A stretch of 64,000 nucleotides of DNA from Acinetobacter terrae (GTDB lineage: Bacteria; Pseudomonadota; Gammaproteobacteria; Pseudomonadales; Moraxellaceae), in contig NZ_JABERI010000007.1 of the NCBI RefSeq assembly GCF_013004375.1, positions 124,001 through 188,000 of the forward strand, written 5' to 3'. The notes under the pieces are model-generated. The model did not search any database, had not been told where the DNA came from, and saw nothing but the letters and a program-made list of their open reading frames with translations. The position numbers and the translations under genes were made by a program. The first letter of the stretch is position 1; every line of letters begins with the position of its first letter. Of the stretch, positions 27,033-36,957 are shown piece after piece.

Positions 27033-27887
27033 ATGAAAATTGCAATCACAGGTGCAACAGGTCAACTTGGTCAGCTGGTCATTCATTCACTATTAAAAAA
27101 TACGGCTGCAGAAAATATAGTGGCATTGGTTCGAAATGAATCTAAAGCAGCCGATTTAAAAACAAAAGGCATTGAACTGCGTCATTTTGATTATGATGCC
27201 CCAGAAACTCTAGCTTCAGCATTGTCTGGTATTGATAAACTGTTACTTATTTCAGCCAATGAAGTCGGCAGTCGCACACCACAGCATAAAGCCGTGATCG
27301 ATGCCGCTAAACAGGCAGGCGTTCCTTATATTGCTTATACCAGCTTACTCAATGCAGACACATCACCTTTAGGTTTAGCTCAAGAGCATCGTGAAACAGA
27401 ACGCTTGATTAAAGACAGTGGATTGAAATACACAATCTTACGTAACAACTGGTACAGCGAAAACTATTTAGGTGCAGTGGCTCATACTGTTGAAATCGGC
27501 ACTTTATATGGTGCTGCAGGTTCGGGAAAAATCAGCTCAGCTTCACGTCAAGATTATGCAGAAGCCGCAGCTAAAGTTTTAACCTCTGAAGGTCATGACC
27601 ATAAAACGTATGAACTCGCAGGCTCTACCAGTTTTACCCTGGCGGATCTAGCAAGGGACATTGCTGAAGTTTCTGGCAAAGCTGTGACTTATCAAAACCT
27701 AACTGCTGAAGATTACAGGCATGCTTTATTACAAGCTGGTGTGCCTGCCGGTTTAGTGGATGTGATTGTCGATGCAGATATACAGACGGAAAAAGGTGCG
27801 ATGTATAGTGAGAGCAAAGATTTAGAACATCTCATTGGCCACAAAACCACACCCATTAAAGATCAAGTGAAAGCAATCTTAACTTAA
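27033..27887 (+). CDS. qorB: QorB-like NAD(P)H:quinone oxidoreductase
   Basis: A 284-residue atypical SDR/NmrA-type enzyme. It has the nucleotide-binding motif ITGATGQLGQLVI at the N-terminus and ALVRNESKA following strand 2. It is close to E. coli QorB (YtfG) along its whole length: PQHKAVIDAAKQAG, AYTSLLNADTSPLGLAQEH, LRNNWYSENYL and YELAGSTSFTLADLA are all recognisable. It reduces quinones with NADPH. It is divergent from an HxlR regulator, and the promoter overlaps palindromes, so induction by quinones or electrophiles is likely. Confidence 0.93.
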   Translation: MKIAITGATGQLGQLVIHSLLKNTAAENIVALVRNESKAADLKTKGIELRHFDYDAPETLASALSGIDKLLLISANEVGSRTPQHKAVIDAAKQAGVPYIAYTSLLNADTSPLGLAQEHRETERLIKDSGLKYTILRNNWYSENYLGAVAHTVEIGTLYGAAGSGKISSASRQDYAEAAAKVLTSEGHDHKTYELAGSTSFTLADLARDIAEVSGKAVTYQNLTAEDYRHALLQAGVPAGLVDVIVDADIQTEKGAMYSESKDLEHLIGHKTTPIKDQVKAILT

Positions 27888-27985
27888 TAGATAAAGTCTA
27901 TCTTTATACCCATTTGCACGCTGATCAGTTCAATTTAAATATTAAAGAAGTGCATTTACAGTGCAAACTTTTCATTTTATACGCG

Positions 27986-28019
27986 CAAAAAAAGAGCTTC
28001 AAATGAAGCTCTTTTTTAC
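27986..28019. terminator. Bidirectional terminator between qorB and gap
   Basis: AAAAAAGAGCTTC (27988-28000) pairs perfectly with GAAGCTCTTTTTT (28005-28017). It serves the convergent genes on both strands. Confidence 0.92.
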
Positions 28020-28030
28020 TACTTTACAAA

Positions 28031-29488
28031 TTATGCATTTGTTTCAGCAGGAACTTTTGGATAGCTTACGCCACACATTTGTTCAGCGATACGCAATACT
28101 TGGCAGCTATAACCCACTTCGTTATCGTACCAAACATAAGCTGTTAAGCGAGTACCTGAAGTGATTGTTGCTTGCGCATCAAATACACCTGCAGTACGTG
28201 AACCGATAAAGTCAGAAGATACAACTTCAGTCGAATTTGTATAACCGATTTGACCTTGAAGGCTTGAATTGATTGAGATTTGACGAATATATTCGTTCAC
28301 TTCTTCACGATCAACTTCTTTCTCAAGTGTTAAGTTAAGAATAGCAAGTGATACGTTAGGCGTTGGAACACGTACAGAGTTACCAGTCAACTTGCCTTTA
28401 AGCGCAGGAAGAGCTTTAGCAACTGCTTTCGCAGCACCAGTTTCAGTAATCACCATGTTCAAAGTCGCAGCACGACCACGGCGATCTGCCTTGTGGTAGT
28501 TATCGATCAAGTTTTGGTCATTTGTGAAAGAGTGAACAGTTTCAACGTGCCCATTAAGCACTTTGTATTTGTCATCTAACACTTTTAATACTGGCGTAAT
28601 TGCATTTGTGGTGCAGCTAGCAGCAGAAATGATTTTATCTTCATCTAAAATGTCAGTATGGTTTACGCCATACACCACATTTTTCATTTCGCCTTTACTT
28701 GGAGCAGTCAATACCACACGAGCAACGCCTGGGCATTTCAAATGTTCAGCAAGACCTTCAGCATCACGCCATTTACCTGTGTTATCAATGACTAAAGCGT
28801 TATTGATACCAAAAGCAGTGTAATCCACTTCGCTTGGGCTTGAAGCATAAATCACTTTAATGAAGTTACCGTTGGCAATGATTGCTTCGTTTTCTTCATC
28901 TACAGAAATTGTGCCTGCAAATGGGCCGTGAATTGAGTCACGACGAAGTAAAGATGCACGTTTTTCCAAATCACCGTCAGATGATTTACGAACAACGATT
29001 GCTTTAAGGCTTAAACCACGACCAAGACCTGATTGACCAATGATCAAACGTGCAAGGATACGACCGATACGACCGAAACCGTAAAGAACAACATCTTTAG
29101 GTGCAACAACTTCAGCATTGCCTTTTAAAGATGCTACTGCATTTGCAACAAATGCATCGATGTCGCCGCCTTTTTCTTTAAATTCAACAGCTAGTTTACC
29201 TAGATCGATTTCAGCAGAACCGATTTTCTCAATTTTAGCCAATGCTTCTAAAATTGGGAATGTGTTAACCACAGAAAGTTCAACGTCCATCACACGAGTA
29301 CGACGATGCGCTTTTAAAATTTGGATTACTGAACGGTTAACTAAAGAACGACCGAATACAGAAGTCACGATGTTTTTTTCACGATACAACTGACCAATTA
29401 AGGCAATCATATGCTCCGCGATTTCTTCACGGTTTTTCCAGCGACCTTGGTGCTCTGCATGTAGGGCGATGATAGTGTCTTTGCTCAC
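28031..29488 (-). CDS. gap: Glyceraldehyde-3-phosphate dehydrogenase, long form
   Basis: A 485-residue GAPDH. An N-terminal extension of about 130 residues precedes the NAD-binding motif VVLYGFGRIGR (about 133-143). The catalytic cysteine is in SAASCTTNAITP (Cys292), and VWYDNEVGYSCQVLR is at the end. The standard enzyme has about 335 residues. Long GAPDHs of this kind occur in pseudomonads and Acinetobacter and are thought to serve mainly gluconeogenesis, which fits organisms lacking a full Embden-Meyerhof pathway. It catalyses 1,3-bisphosphoglycerate/G3P interconversion in the cytoplasm. Confidence 0.95.
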   Translation of the reverse strand: MSKDTIIALHAEHQGRWKNREEIAEHMIALIGQLYREKNIVTSVFGRSLVNRSVIQILKAHRRTRVMDVELSVVNTFPILEALAKIEKIGSAEIDLGKLAVEFKEKGGDIDAFVANAVASLKGNAEVVAPKDVVLYGFGRIGRILARLIIGQSGLGRGLSLKAIVVRKSSDGDLEKRASLLRRDSIHGPFAGTISVDEENEAIIANGNFIKVIYASSPSEVDYTAFGINNALVIDNTGKWRDAEGLAEHLKCPGVARVVLTAPSKGEMKNVVYGVNHTDILDEDKIISAASCTTNAITPVLKVLDDKYKVLNGHVETVHSFTNDQNLIDNYHKADRRGRAATLNMVITETGAAKAVAKALPALKGKLTGNSVRVPTPNVSLAILNLTLEKEVDREEVNEYIRQISINSSLQGQIGYTNSTEVVSSDFIGSRTAGVFDAQATITSGTRLTAYVWYDNEVGYSCQVLRIAEQMCGVSYPKVPAETNA

Positions 29489-29660
29489 AGATACGTCCTC
29501 TAATTAATTGTATATCTAGGCATAAATTTCAAAACCCCGCAATTGTAAAGGAATTGTCGGGAAGTTTGAATCAAAAGCTGATTCAGACTGCAATATTTTG
29601 CTCTATATTCATTATAAATAGGCAAAATAGTTGTAATTATTATAATGATTTTGCTTTTAA

Positions 29661-29692
29661 AATTTTAAAACCGCTATTTCAGCGGCTTTAAA
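29661..29692 (-). terminator. Terminator of rarD
   Basis: CCGCT (29671-29675) pairs with AGCGG (29681-29685), extended by A/T pairs. On the minus strand TTTTAAAATTTT follows. It lies about 55 bases after the rarD stop. Confidence 0.75.
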
Positions 29693-29745
29693 AAAAAATT
29701 GTTAAATGTTGTTTAATCAAACAACACTACAAAAGTAGAGACCGC

Positions 29746-30675
29746 TTACTTTAAACGATCTTGATAATTTTCCAGATTTTGAGCTAAAGCCTTTTGCTTC
29801 CGCTGTTGCTTGACCAAATGAATTGAACCTTCGACAACCAGAAGTAACACTGCAACCCAAATTGGAATATACGTAAACCATTCTGCTGCTTCCACCCTTT
29901 CGCCTAAAGCAATGGATGCAAAGGCAAGTAATACCGGTTCTAAATAACTGAGTAATCCGAAAATCACAAAAGGCAAATAACGGCTTGCCAGAATATAACT
30001 TCCCAGTCCCAAGGCACTTAAAAAGCCCAATCCTAAAACAGCCCCGATTAAATGGGGAAATTGTCCAATTAAAGTAAAAGAATCGCTATACACAGTCGCT
30101 AAATAAATAGCGACCGGAAGGATTAAAAATAAATCCCACCAAAAACCACCCAAGTGGTCGGTTTTAAAAGCACGTCTTAAAAAGAAATAAATAGGATAGG
30201 CAACGGCAACATATACTGTTTCCCAGGCAATACTGCCAATGCGCCATAGTTCATGCCCAACACCGATGCTGGCAAAAATCACCGCAGCAATTTGCCATTT
30301 GGACAGTTTTTCTTTGTAAAGTACGCAACCGATGAGCACCATCACCAACGGTAACAAGAAATACCCCAAAGAGACTTCCAAACCACGCCCATTAATCGGT
30401 CCCCACAAGAACAACCAAAGCTGAGTCGTACATAAAAGTGAACTAATGATCAGCCAGATTACAAAAGTCGGTTGCTTGAAAATGCGTTTAAAAATTTCTG
30501 CAATATGTTTTAAATCACCGGTCCACCACATAAATAAAGTGAGAAATGGCAGTGTGGCTAACATACGCCAAGCAAACGTCTGTTCGCTATCTAAAGGTTT
30601 TAAGAATTGGGTGTAGAAATACAAAACCCCAAAAGTGACCGATGCCAATACAGACAAAGCTACGCCTTTATACAT
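29746..30675 (-). CDS. rarD: RarD-type EamA/DMT transporter
   Basis: A 309-residue drug/metabolite transporter with ten membrane segments. It matches the RarD subgroup: MYKGVALSVLASVTFGVLYF start, EQTFAWRMLATLPF, WGPINGRGLEVSLGYFLLPL and SRYLPFVIFGLLSYLEPVLL. RarD proteins were first tied to chloramphenicol sensitivity, but substrates are not firmly known. Compared with the standard length (about 296) it has a slightly longer basic C-terminal tail. It is transcribed alone. Confidence 0.9.
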   Translation of the reverse strand: MYKGVALSVLASVTFGVLYFYTQFLKPLDSEQTFAWRMLATLPFLTLFMWWTGDLKHIAEIFKRIFKQPTFVIWLIISSLLCTTQLWLFLWGPINGRGLEVSLGYFLLPLVMVLIGCVLYKEKLSKWQIAAVIFASIGVGHELWRIGSIAWETVYVAVAYPIYFFLRRAFKTDHLGGFWWDLFLILPVAIYLATVYSDSFTLIGQFPHLIGAVLGLGFLSALGLGSYILASRYLPFVIFGLLSYLEPVLLAFASIALGERVEAAEWFTYIPIWVAVLLLVVEGSIHLVKQQRKQKALAQNLENYQDRLK

Positions 30676-30763
30676 CTTTCATCTCTGGATTGATCTCGCC
30701 TGCATTATAAACATGACACGCCCATAAAACTTGATTATTCATCCTTCAAATTGACCATCCAAT

Positions 30764-30790
30764 AAAAAAACCATGCCGAAGCATGGTTTG
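30764..30790 (-). terminator. Terminator of the lipocalin gene
   Basis: CCATGC (30771-30776), CGAA loop, GCATGG (30781-30786), flanked by A7 and TTT. On the minus strand the stem is followed by TTTTTTTATT. Confidence 0.9.
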
Positions 30791-30809
30791 ATCACTCAAT
30801 CTTTTAAGA

Positions 30810-31397
30810 TTATTTTTGGGTTTGTTTGGTATGAATCACATCACCAATGTCATAACCTATCGATTGGGCATAATCCAGATATTCTTTTACTACAGCTTGA
30901 TCCGGCTGTGCTGAACGAGACAGCACCCAAAGATATCTGCGACGTGGCTCACCGACCAATACCGTTTGATATGCATCGTCAATTTTTAGAATCCAATAAT
31001 CTCCACGTCCTACCGGTAACCAGCGAACAGATTCCGGCAAAAAGCTGACTTTTAACTTGGTATTAAATGGCGCATTTTTAATAAACGCCTCACCAATAGA
31101 CTGGTTTAATTGTCCATCTTTAGTATAGCAACGGTTATCCACCCCAATATTGCCATTTTCATTTAAGGTATAAGTGGCAGAGACATCACGATCACACTTA
31201 TTTTGGAAGTACATCGGCTTACGGGCAACTTCATACCAGACACCGAGATATTTATCCAATTCAACTTTTTCAACGGTGTGTAAGGGCTTGTTTTTTGCAT
31301 AAGCCATGGTGGCCATACCCAAGCCAATGAGCACGGCTCCACCGACAGCAATCTTAGCCAGTTTAAAGCCGGCTTTAGGAAGATCATTCGTTGTCAT
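30810..31397 (-). CDS. blc: Bacterial lipocalin (Blc-like)
   Basis: A 195-residue lipocalin. An N-terminal export segment (hydrophobic core about residues 13-33, cleavage likely after AYA) precedes the family motifs LGVWYEVARKPMYFQ (SCR1, containing GxW), YWILKIDDAYQTVLVG (SCR2) and RRRYLWVLSR (SCR3). E. coli Blc is an outer-membrane lipoprotein. Here no lipobox cysteine is seen, so this copy is probably periplasmic or anchored by the uncleaved segment. Such proteins bind lysophospholipids or other lipids during envelope stress. Confidence 0.88.
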   Translation of the reverse strand: MTTNDLPKAGFKLAKIAVGGAVLIGLGMATMAYAKNKPLHTVEKVELDKYLGVWYEVARKPMYFQNKCDRDVSATYTLNENGNIGVDNRCYTKDGQLNQSIGEAFIKNAPFNTKLKVSFLPESVRWLPVGRGDYWILKIDDAYQTVLVGEPRRRYLWVLSRSAQPDQAVVKEYLDYAQSIGYDIGDVIHTKQTQK

Positions 31398-31521
31398 AAA
31401 GCTACCTTTACAGTCAAAATTTAAGAGTTATAAAATGAACATCCATTTAAAAATAACCATTCCAACTGAGTGATACTGTAGTGTTATGTAATGATTTTGC
31501 AGTAAAAAATTACTTATACAG

Positions 31522-33546
31522 CTAACTTAACAGCTGTGCTTTTAAACGAACAATCTCATCACGCAGTCGTGCCGCTTGTTCAAACTGTAATTCTTTCGAT
31601 GCTTTCAACATCTCTTTTTCCAGTTTGGACATGTGCTTGGCCAGCAACTTAGGATCGGCCAGAATATGGCGTTCATCTGCACTTAAAGCACGTGCTTGAT
31701 CCGAGATATTTTCATCAATTTGATCATCAGTCAGTACTTCGCCGGTATCAATATCTTTATTGTTTTGACGTTTGGTACTGCGCGGTGTAATGCCATGTAG
31801 TGTATTAAACTCGATTTGTTTGGCACGACGTCGGTCAGTTTCATCAATCGCTTTTCGCATCGAATCGGTGATGCGGTCTGCATAAAGAATTGCTTTACCT
31901 TTAACATTACGTGCGGCACGACCAATAGTCTGAATCAGCGAGCGTTCAGAACGCAAGAAGCCCTCTTTGTCAGCATCTAAAATCGCCACCAAAGATACTT
32001 CTGGCATATCCAGACCTTCACGTAACAGGTTAATGCCGACAAGCACGTCATGCACACCGGAACGCAAGTCATGAATAATCTTGACCCGTTCTACTGTATC
32101 GATATCTGAATGTAAATAAGCGACTTTCACCCCGTATTCTTTTAAATATGAAGTTAAATCTTCCGCCATACGCTTGGTGAGTGTGGTGACCAAGACACGC
32201 TCATCCAAATCTTTACGCAGATTGATTTCTGAAAGCACATCATCAACTTGCGTTAATACTGGACGAACTTCAATTTCGGGATCGATCAGACCAGTTGGAC
32301 GAACTACCTGCTCGGCAATTTGCTCTGATCTTTCCAGCTCATATTTTGCAGGGGTTGCACTGACATAAATGGTGGTCGGAACAATGCGCTGCCATTCTTC
32401 AAATTGCATTGGACGGTTATCCAATGCACTCGGTAAACGGAAACCATAATTGACCAGGTTTTCTTTACGCGAACGGTCACCTTTATACATCGCACCAATT
32501 TGCGGAACGGTAACATGCGATTCATCAATAATCAGTAAAGCATCATCAGGAATATAGTCGAATAATGTCGGCGGTGCTTCACCCGATGGACGACCTGACA
32601 AATGACGTGAATAGTTTTCAATACCGTTGGTATAACCCAACTGCTGCATCATTTCCAAGTCATAACGGGTACGCTGTTCGATACGTTGCGCTTCAAGCAA
32701 TTTGTCATGCTCGCGAAAGAAAACTAAACGCTCTTTCAGTTCTTCACGAATGGTGCCGATGGCACGCTGCAAGTTGTCTTTTGGGGTGACATAGTGACTT
32801 TTTGGATAAATCGTGACACGCGGTACTTTGCGCACCATCTTCCCTGTTAATGGATCAAACCAGCGAATGGAATCGACTTCATCGTCAAACAGTTCGATAC
32901 GAATTGCATCTTGATCGGATTCGGCCGGAAAAATATCCATAATTTCACCGCGAATACGATAGGTCCCGCGCAAGAATTCGAGTTCATTGCGGCTATATTG
33001 CATCTCGACCAAACGACGGATAATGTCATCGCGACTGATTCGATCACCCTGAACAATATGCAGCAGCATGCTCATATAGGCGTTTGGATCACCCAGACCA
33101 TAAATCGCAGAAACGGAAGCCACAATAATGGCATCGCGACGTTCTAATAATGAGCGCGTTGCTGAAAGGCGCATCTGATCGATGTGATCATTAATGGCAG
33201 AATCTTTTTCGATAAAAGTATCAGAAGATGGAACATACGCTTCAGGCTGATAGTAGTCGTAATAACTGACAAAATATTCAACCGCATTATTCGGGAAAAA
33301 TGACTTAAATTCGCCATACAGCTGTGCAGCCAAGGTTTTGTTGTGCGCCATGACAATCGTTGGACGTTGTGTCCGAGCAATCACATTGGCCATGGTATAG
33401 GTTTTCCCCGAACCTGTTACCCCTAATAGCAACTGATCGTGATAGCCTTTTTCAATCCCACTGACCAGTTTTTCAATGGCTTGTGGCTGATCACCAGCGG
33501 GTTGATAGCTGGTCACTAATTCAAAAGGTTGCTGACTATCCTGCAT
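31522..33546 (-). CDS. uvrB: Excinuclease ABC subunit B
   Basis: A helicase-like DNA damage verification subunit of nucleotide excision repair. It has Walker [14 protein letters not shown], the beta-hairpin region [18 protein letters not shown], the C-terminal helicase motifs (TIGRAARN) and a final UVR domain ([18 protein letters not shown]) that contacts UvrC. The open frame runs to 33600 with several ATGs. I prefer 33546 (674 residues), which starts [16 protein letters not shown] like other UvrBs. No ATG has a strong ribosome-binding site. I see no clear SOS box upstream. Confidence 0.96.
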   Translation of the reverse strand: MQDSQQPFELVTSYQPAGDQPQAIEKLVSGIEKGYHDQLLLGVTGSGKTYTMANVIARTQRPTIVMAHNKTLAAQLYGEFKSFFPNNAVEYFVSYYDYYQPEAYVPSSDTFIEKDSAINDHIDQMRLSATRSLLERRDAIIVASVSAIYGLGDPNAYMSMLLHIVQGDRISRDDIIRRLVEMQYSRNELEFLRGTYRIRGEIMDIFPAESDQDAIRIELFDDEVDSIRWFDPLTGKMVRKVPRVTIYPKSHYVTPKDNLQRAIGTIREELKERLVFFREHDKLLEAQRIEQRTRYDLEMMQQLGYTNGIENYSRHLSGRPSGEAPPTLFDYIPDDALLIIDESHVTVPQIGAMYKGDRSRKENLVNYGFRLPSALDNRPMQFEEWQRIVPTTIYVSATPAKYELERSEQIAEQVVRPTGLIDPEIEVRPVLTQVDDVLSEINLRKDLDERVLVTTLTKRMAEDLTSYLKEYGVKVAYLHSDIDTVERVKIIHDLRSGVHDVLVGINLLREGLDMPEVSLVAILDADKEGFLRSERSLIQTIGRAARNVKGKAILYADRITDSMRKAIDETDRRRAKQIEFNTLHGITPRSTKRQNNKDIDTGEVLTDDQIDENISDQARALSADERHILADPKLLAKHMSKLEKEMLKASKELQFEQAARLRDEIVRLKAQLLS

Positions 33547-33859
33547 AGTATCCATCTTCAACGACATAACATTCATAGTATGAGGGCTAAAAACCAACAT
33601 GCAACATCAGCAGCCCTATATTTCTATATTTTGCTAATTCAGTAAATTTCCTATAGGTTGATCTTCTTATTTAAATGCATTTATCAAATCACATCAGTTT
33701 AGATAAAATTTTTGCAAAGCCTCTTTTCTTGCAAAATCATCTTTGTACTCAGTAAAGACGCTATCTTTTATTCTAAATTTAAAAATACTGATCTTTCACT
33801 TGACCATCTGCTATTTCAATTGCAACATGAATGAAAGACCATCACGATTGTATTCGCCT

Positions 33860-34648
33860 ATGTCATATCACTATCACGATGAAAATATTATAAAAAGCTT
33901 ACCTGAAGATACTGTGTTTGTTTTTGGCAGCAATATGGCAGGACAGCATGCAGGTGGAGCTGCACGTACTGCGCTTGAGCACTTTGGTGCGATGACAGGT
34001 GTCGGTCGCGGTTGGTCAGGTCAAAGCTATGCCATTCCGACCATGAATGAGCATTTGCAACAAATGCCCCTGTCGCAGATTCAGCACTATATTGATGATT
34101 TCAAGATTTACACCAAAAATCATCCCAAGATGACCTATTTCATCACCTCAATTGGTTGCGGTATTGCAGGCTATAAAACCGAAGAAATTGCGCCCATGTT
34201 TAAGGGCATTTCACATAATGTGATTTTCCCAAGTTCGTTCCGTCCTTTTGTAGAAAGAGCCTTACCAAAGCTGACCCGTCATTTCTTAAGAACCGTTTTT
34301 AATGATGATGTGATTTTTTCAACACGTGATGATGAGGTTGTTACCAGCCTAGATTTATCTGAAAATGAAAAAAGTGCCGCAAGAATTATTTTAAATACGC
34401 AAATATATCCAACCGATAGCAATGGCCGTGATCGTAGTTTTGAAATTTCAGATATTTTACATGTTCTAAATGGCAAAATATTTGAATGGCAAAGTAACTC
34501 TGAAGGCCCGATGATGTTTGGCGGCGTGATTTTAGCTTTACTTGAACTGTACAATATTAATGAAAAAGATTTTATTGACGTTTGGCTAGGCGAACGGGAA
34601 ATTCCTGCACCCAAGCCTGAAAATAAAGCCCGCAGAAAAAATCGCTAA
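33860..34648 (+). CDS. Macro-like domain protein of unknown function
   Basis: A protein of about 262 residues. The first half has a macro-domain-like nucleotide-binding pattern: VFVFGSNMAGQHAGGAARTALEHFGA, GRGWSGQSYAIPTM and YFITSIGCGIAGYKTEEIAPMF. Such domains bind ADP-ribose or related ligands. Similar stand-alone proteins occur in phages and Acinetobacter. The C-terminal half is acidic and helical and unrecognised. ATGs at 33743 and 33827 would add 39 or 11 residues. The longest form has an implausible hydrophobic start, so I use 33860, with low certainty on the exact start. It is divergent from uvrB. Confidence 0.7.
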   Translation: MSYHYHDENIIKSLPEDTVFVFGSNMAGQHAGGAARTALEHFGAMTGVGRGWSGQSYAIPTMNEHLQQMPLSQIQHYIDDFKIYTKNHPKMTYFITSIGCGIAGYKTEEIAPMFKGISHNVIFPSSFRPFVERALPKLTRHFLRTVFNDDVIFSTRDDEVVTSLDLSENEKSAARIILNTQIYPTDSNGRDRSFEISDILHVLNGKIFEWQSNSEGPMMFGGVILALLELYNINEKDFIDVWLGEREIPAPKPENKARRKNR

Positions 34649-34663
34649 TTTTTAATTCCAGCT

Positions 34664-34695
34664 AAAAAAAGCCAATTCTTGAATTGGCTTTTTTA
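34664..34695 (+). terminator. Terminator of the macro-like gene
   Basis: AAAAAAGCCAATTC pairs with GAATTGGCTTTTTT around a two-base loop, 15 bases after the stop codon. Confidence 0.9.
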
Positions 34696-34831
34696 ATACT
34701 AGGATTTTATATTTTTGTGATTCAATCGTTATTAATAAAAAATATTATTTTACCTATCACGTTATTTTAAAATCATTTTTTTCATTCTATACTGCGTTCT
34801 TAAATTTAAATAAAAATGCTGAGCTTCTGGA

Positions 34832-36289
34832 ATGGAAATGTTGGATTCTCCCTTTTTTGAACTATCTCCCATTGCAATGTGGCTTGAAGACTATAGTGAA
34901 GTCAAAAAACAATTTGATATTTGGCGTGAACAGGGTGTCCAAGATCTATTAGATTTTCTACAACAAGATGAAGCTCGAATACTTGAATGTGCAAGAAAAA
35001 TTAAATTATTAAAAGTAAATTCCAAAACTCTGGAACTGTATCAAGCCAAGGACTTTGAACATTTATATCAAAATCTTGATTTAGTCTTTAAAGAAGACAT
35101 GAGCAAAACTCATGTCAAGGAACTGCTCGCCTTATGGAATGGCGAAACCCAGTTTTCCAATTCCGCGGTAAACTATACCCTGACGGGTAAACGTCTGGAT
35201 ATCCAGCTCAAAGGCATTGTACTGCCGCAACATGAACACGATTTATCATTGCTGTTAATTACGACTGAAGATATTACTTCTTATACCGAAGCCTGCCGTC
35301 TTGAAGAAAGAAGCCGACATCTCGCGGAAGCCCGCTTTATTTATTCACCAACTTCACTTTGGGTGGAAGATTTTAGCCGGATCAAAATCAAATTAGATCA
35401 ATTACGTGATTTAGGTATTGAAGATTTCAGCACCTTTTTAGATGTGCATAATGATTTCGTGTATGAGTGTATCAAAGAGATTTTGATTATTGATGTCAAT
35501 CAGGCAACACTGGAATTATTTGGGGCACCCAATAAAGACGTTTTATTTAAAAATATGCATAAAGTTTTTGCTCAGGAAATAACTCAAACCTTTCGGGAGC
35601 AATTAATCGAGCTTTGGAATGGCAATATTCATCATCAACGTGAAGCCGTAAATTATGCCCTCGATGGCAGCATCCGCCACGTACTGCTGCAATTTACAGT
35701 ATTCCCCGATTACCTGGATAATTGGGGAATGGTTCAGGTTGCACTCACCGATATCACCGCGCGTAAAAAAGCTGAAAAGTATCTGGAATATTTAGGCAAG
35801 CACGATGTGCTGACCAAACTATATAACCGTTCTTTTTATACAACTGAATTAAATCGCTTACAACGCAATAGACAGCGTCCTGTGTCCTGTATTTTTATCG
35901 ATATAAATGGATTAAAAGAACTCAATGATCAGTTAGGTCATGATGCAGGTGATAGTTTATTACAACGTATGGGCAATGTATTAAACCAGGTGGTTCAGCA
36001 AACCCTGTATTCTGCCTGCCGGATTGGTGGCGACGAGTTTGTCATATTGTTGCCGGGTGCTGATGAAGCAGCGCTACAAAACTGTTTACAAAGTCTGCAA
36101 GAACTTTTATTAGTAGATAATCAGTTTTATTCCAATCAACCGATTAGCCTGTCCATTGGTTATGCAACCAATCATCTCGATGAACGCATGGAAGACATGC
36201 TAAAACGGGCTGACATGGCCATGTATCAGGATAAAAGAAATTATTATCTGAACCACAATAGAAGAAAACCAACGTTTAATAATATTTAA
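34832..36289 (+). CDS. Diguanylate cyclase with duplicated sensor module
   Basis: A 485-residue soluble GGDEF protein. The cyclase domain (about 320-480) has KHDVLTKLYNR, FIDINGLKELND and an intact RIGGDEF (399-403), so it should make c-di-GMP. No RxxD inhibitory site precedes it. The first 315 residues are two diverged copies of a PAS-like unit. SPIAMWLEDYS...LWNGETQF..AVNYTL (about 12-118) matches SPTSLWVEDFS...LWNGNIHHQREAVNYAL (about 172-278). Each ends in a TTEDITS or ALTDITA segment typical of a PAS C-terminus. There is no membrane segment, so it senses a cytoplasmic signal. Confidence 0.92.
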   Translation: MEMLDSPFFELSPIAMWLEDYSEVKKQFDIWREQGVQDLLDFLQQDEARILECARKIKLLKVNSKTLELYQAKDFEHLYQNLDLVFKEDMSKTHVKELLALWNGETQFSNSAVNYTLTGKRLDIQLKGIVLPQHEHDLSLLLITTEDITSYTEACRLEERSRHLAEARFIYSPTSLWVEDFSRIKIKLDQLRDLGIEDFSTFLDVHNDFVYECIKEILIIDVNQATLELFGAPNKDVLFKNMHKVFAQEITQTFREQLIELWNGNIHHQREAVNYALDGSIRHVLLQFTVFPDYLDNWGMVQVALTDITARKKAEKYLEYLGKHDVLTKLYNRSFYTTELNRLQRNRQRPVSCIFIDINGLKELNDQLGHDAGDSLLQRMGNVLNQVVQQTLYSACRIGGDEFVILLPGADEAALQNCLQSLQELLLVDNQFYSNQPISLSIGYATNHLDERMEDMLKRADMAMYQDKRNYYLNHNRRKPTFNNI

Positions 36290-36319
36290 TCAAGCAACAT
36301 GTATCGCATTACTTAAATA

Positions 36320-36350
36320 AAAAAAACCATGGTATGACCATGGTTTTTTC
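36320..36350. terminator. Bidirectional terminator
   Basis: AAAAAACCATGGT (36321-36333), ATG loop, ACCATGGTTTTTT (36337-36349): a 13-bp perfect stem between the cyclase gene and the convergent small ORF. Confidence 0.92.
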
Positions 36351-36359
36351 TTTGCAAGC

Positions 36360-36539
36360 TTAGCGCTTTCCCATCGAACGGCGTGTACCGCGAGGTGGCA
36401 TCCAGGTACGATCAGCATAACGCTGTGGACGTGGACGCAGCTCTTCTAACACTTCATCCGCATTTTGCTCATTCTCTTTTTTAATCGGGAACGGCAAATT
36501 AACCAATGGTTTTTTCTTGGGAGTATTTTGGGTGCTCAT
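36360..36539 (-). CDS. Small basic proline/arginine-rich protein
   Basis: A 59-residue protein beginning MSTQNTPKKKPLVNLPFPIK and ending RTWMPPRGTRRSMGKR. It is basic and disordered-looking, with no membrane segment. I do not recognise a family. The terminator directly after it and the sensible start favour a real gene over a random frame. A GTG three codons upstream is an alternative start. Its function is unknown. Confidence 0.55.
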   Translation of the reverse strand: MSTQNTPKKKPLVNLPFPIKKENEQNADEVLEELRPRPQRYADRTWMPPRGTRRSMGKR

Positions 36540-36548
36540 GTGATTCAC

Positions 36549-36957
36549 TCAAGGATTTCTGAGACATATTGTACGGAAAAATGCACTCGAGTGCGAGATC
36601 GGATTTCAGATCGTTCATATCATCGCTTCTATTCAGTGTATGCCCAACACTTCAATAGCACCTGTATCGTGGTTTATATCACTACATCAGATTTAAACAA
36701 CGGATCAAAATACGTTAAAAATATATAAATATTTGCTTCATTATTTTTCATATAAACTCCTAACAACTTTCCCAATGAGCAAAAAAAACCAACTTACAAA
36801 AAATTATTTTTCTCTATGTTATTGATAACAAATAATCAAAATTATTACAGGAACACAACTAGATTTATATTTTTAAGTAACAGTCAGGTGATTTTTCAAC
36901 CATATAATTAAAATTAGAAAAAAACTTATAAACGTAAAATGGACATGGAGTCCCTGA
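36549..36957. other. Intergenic region before the OmpW-type gene
   Basis: No convincing ORF. GCACTCGAGTGC (36583-36594) is a perfect 12-bp palindrome just upstream of the small minus-strand gene. The rest is A/T-rich and must hold the promoter of the outer-membrane protein gene. GGAGT near 36949 is its ribosome-binding site. Confidence 0.4.

Noticed and set aside
36465..36728. 87-residue plus-strand ORF
   Set aside because: It overlaps the better-supported small basic protein gene on the other strand and has no family resemblance.
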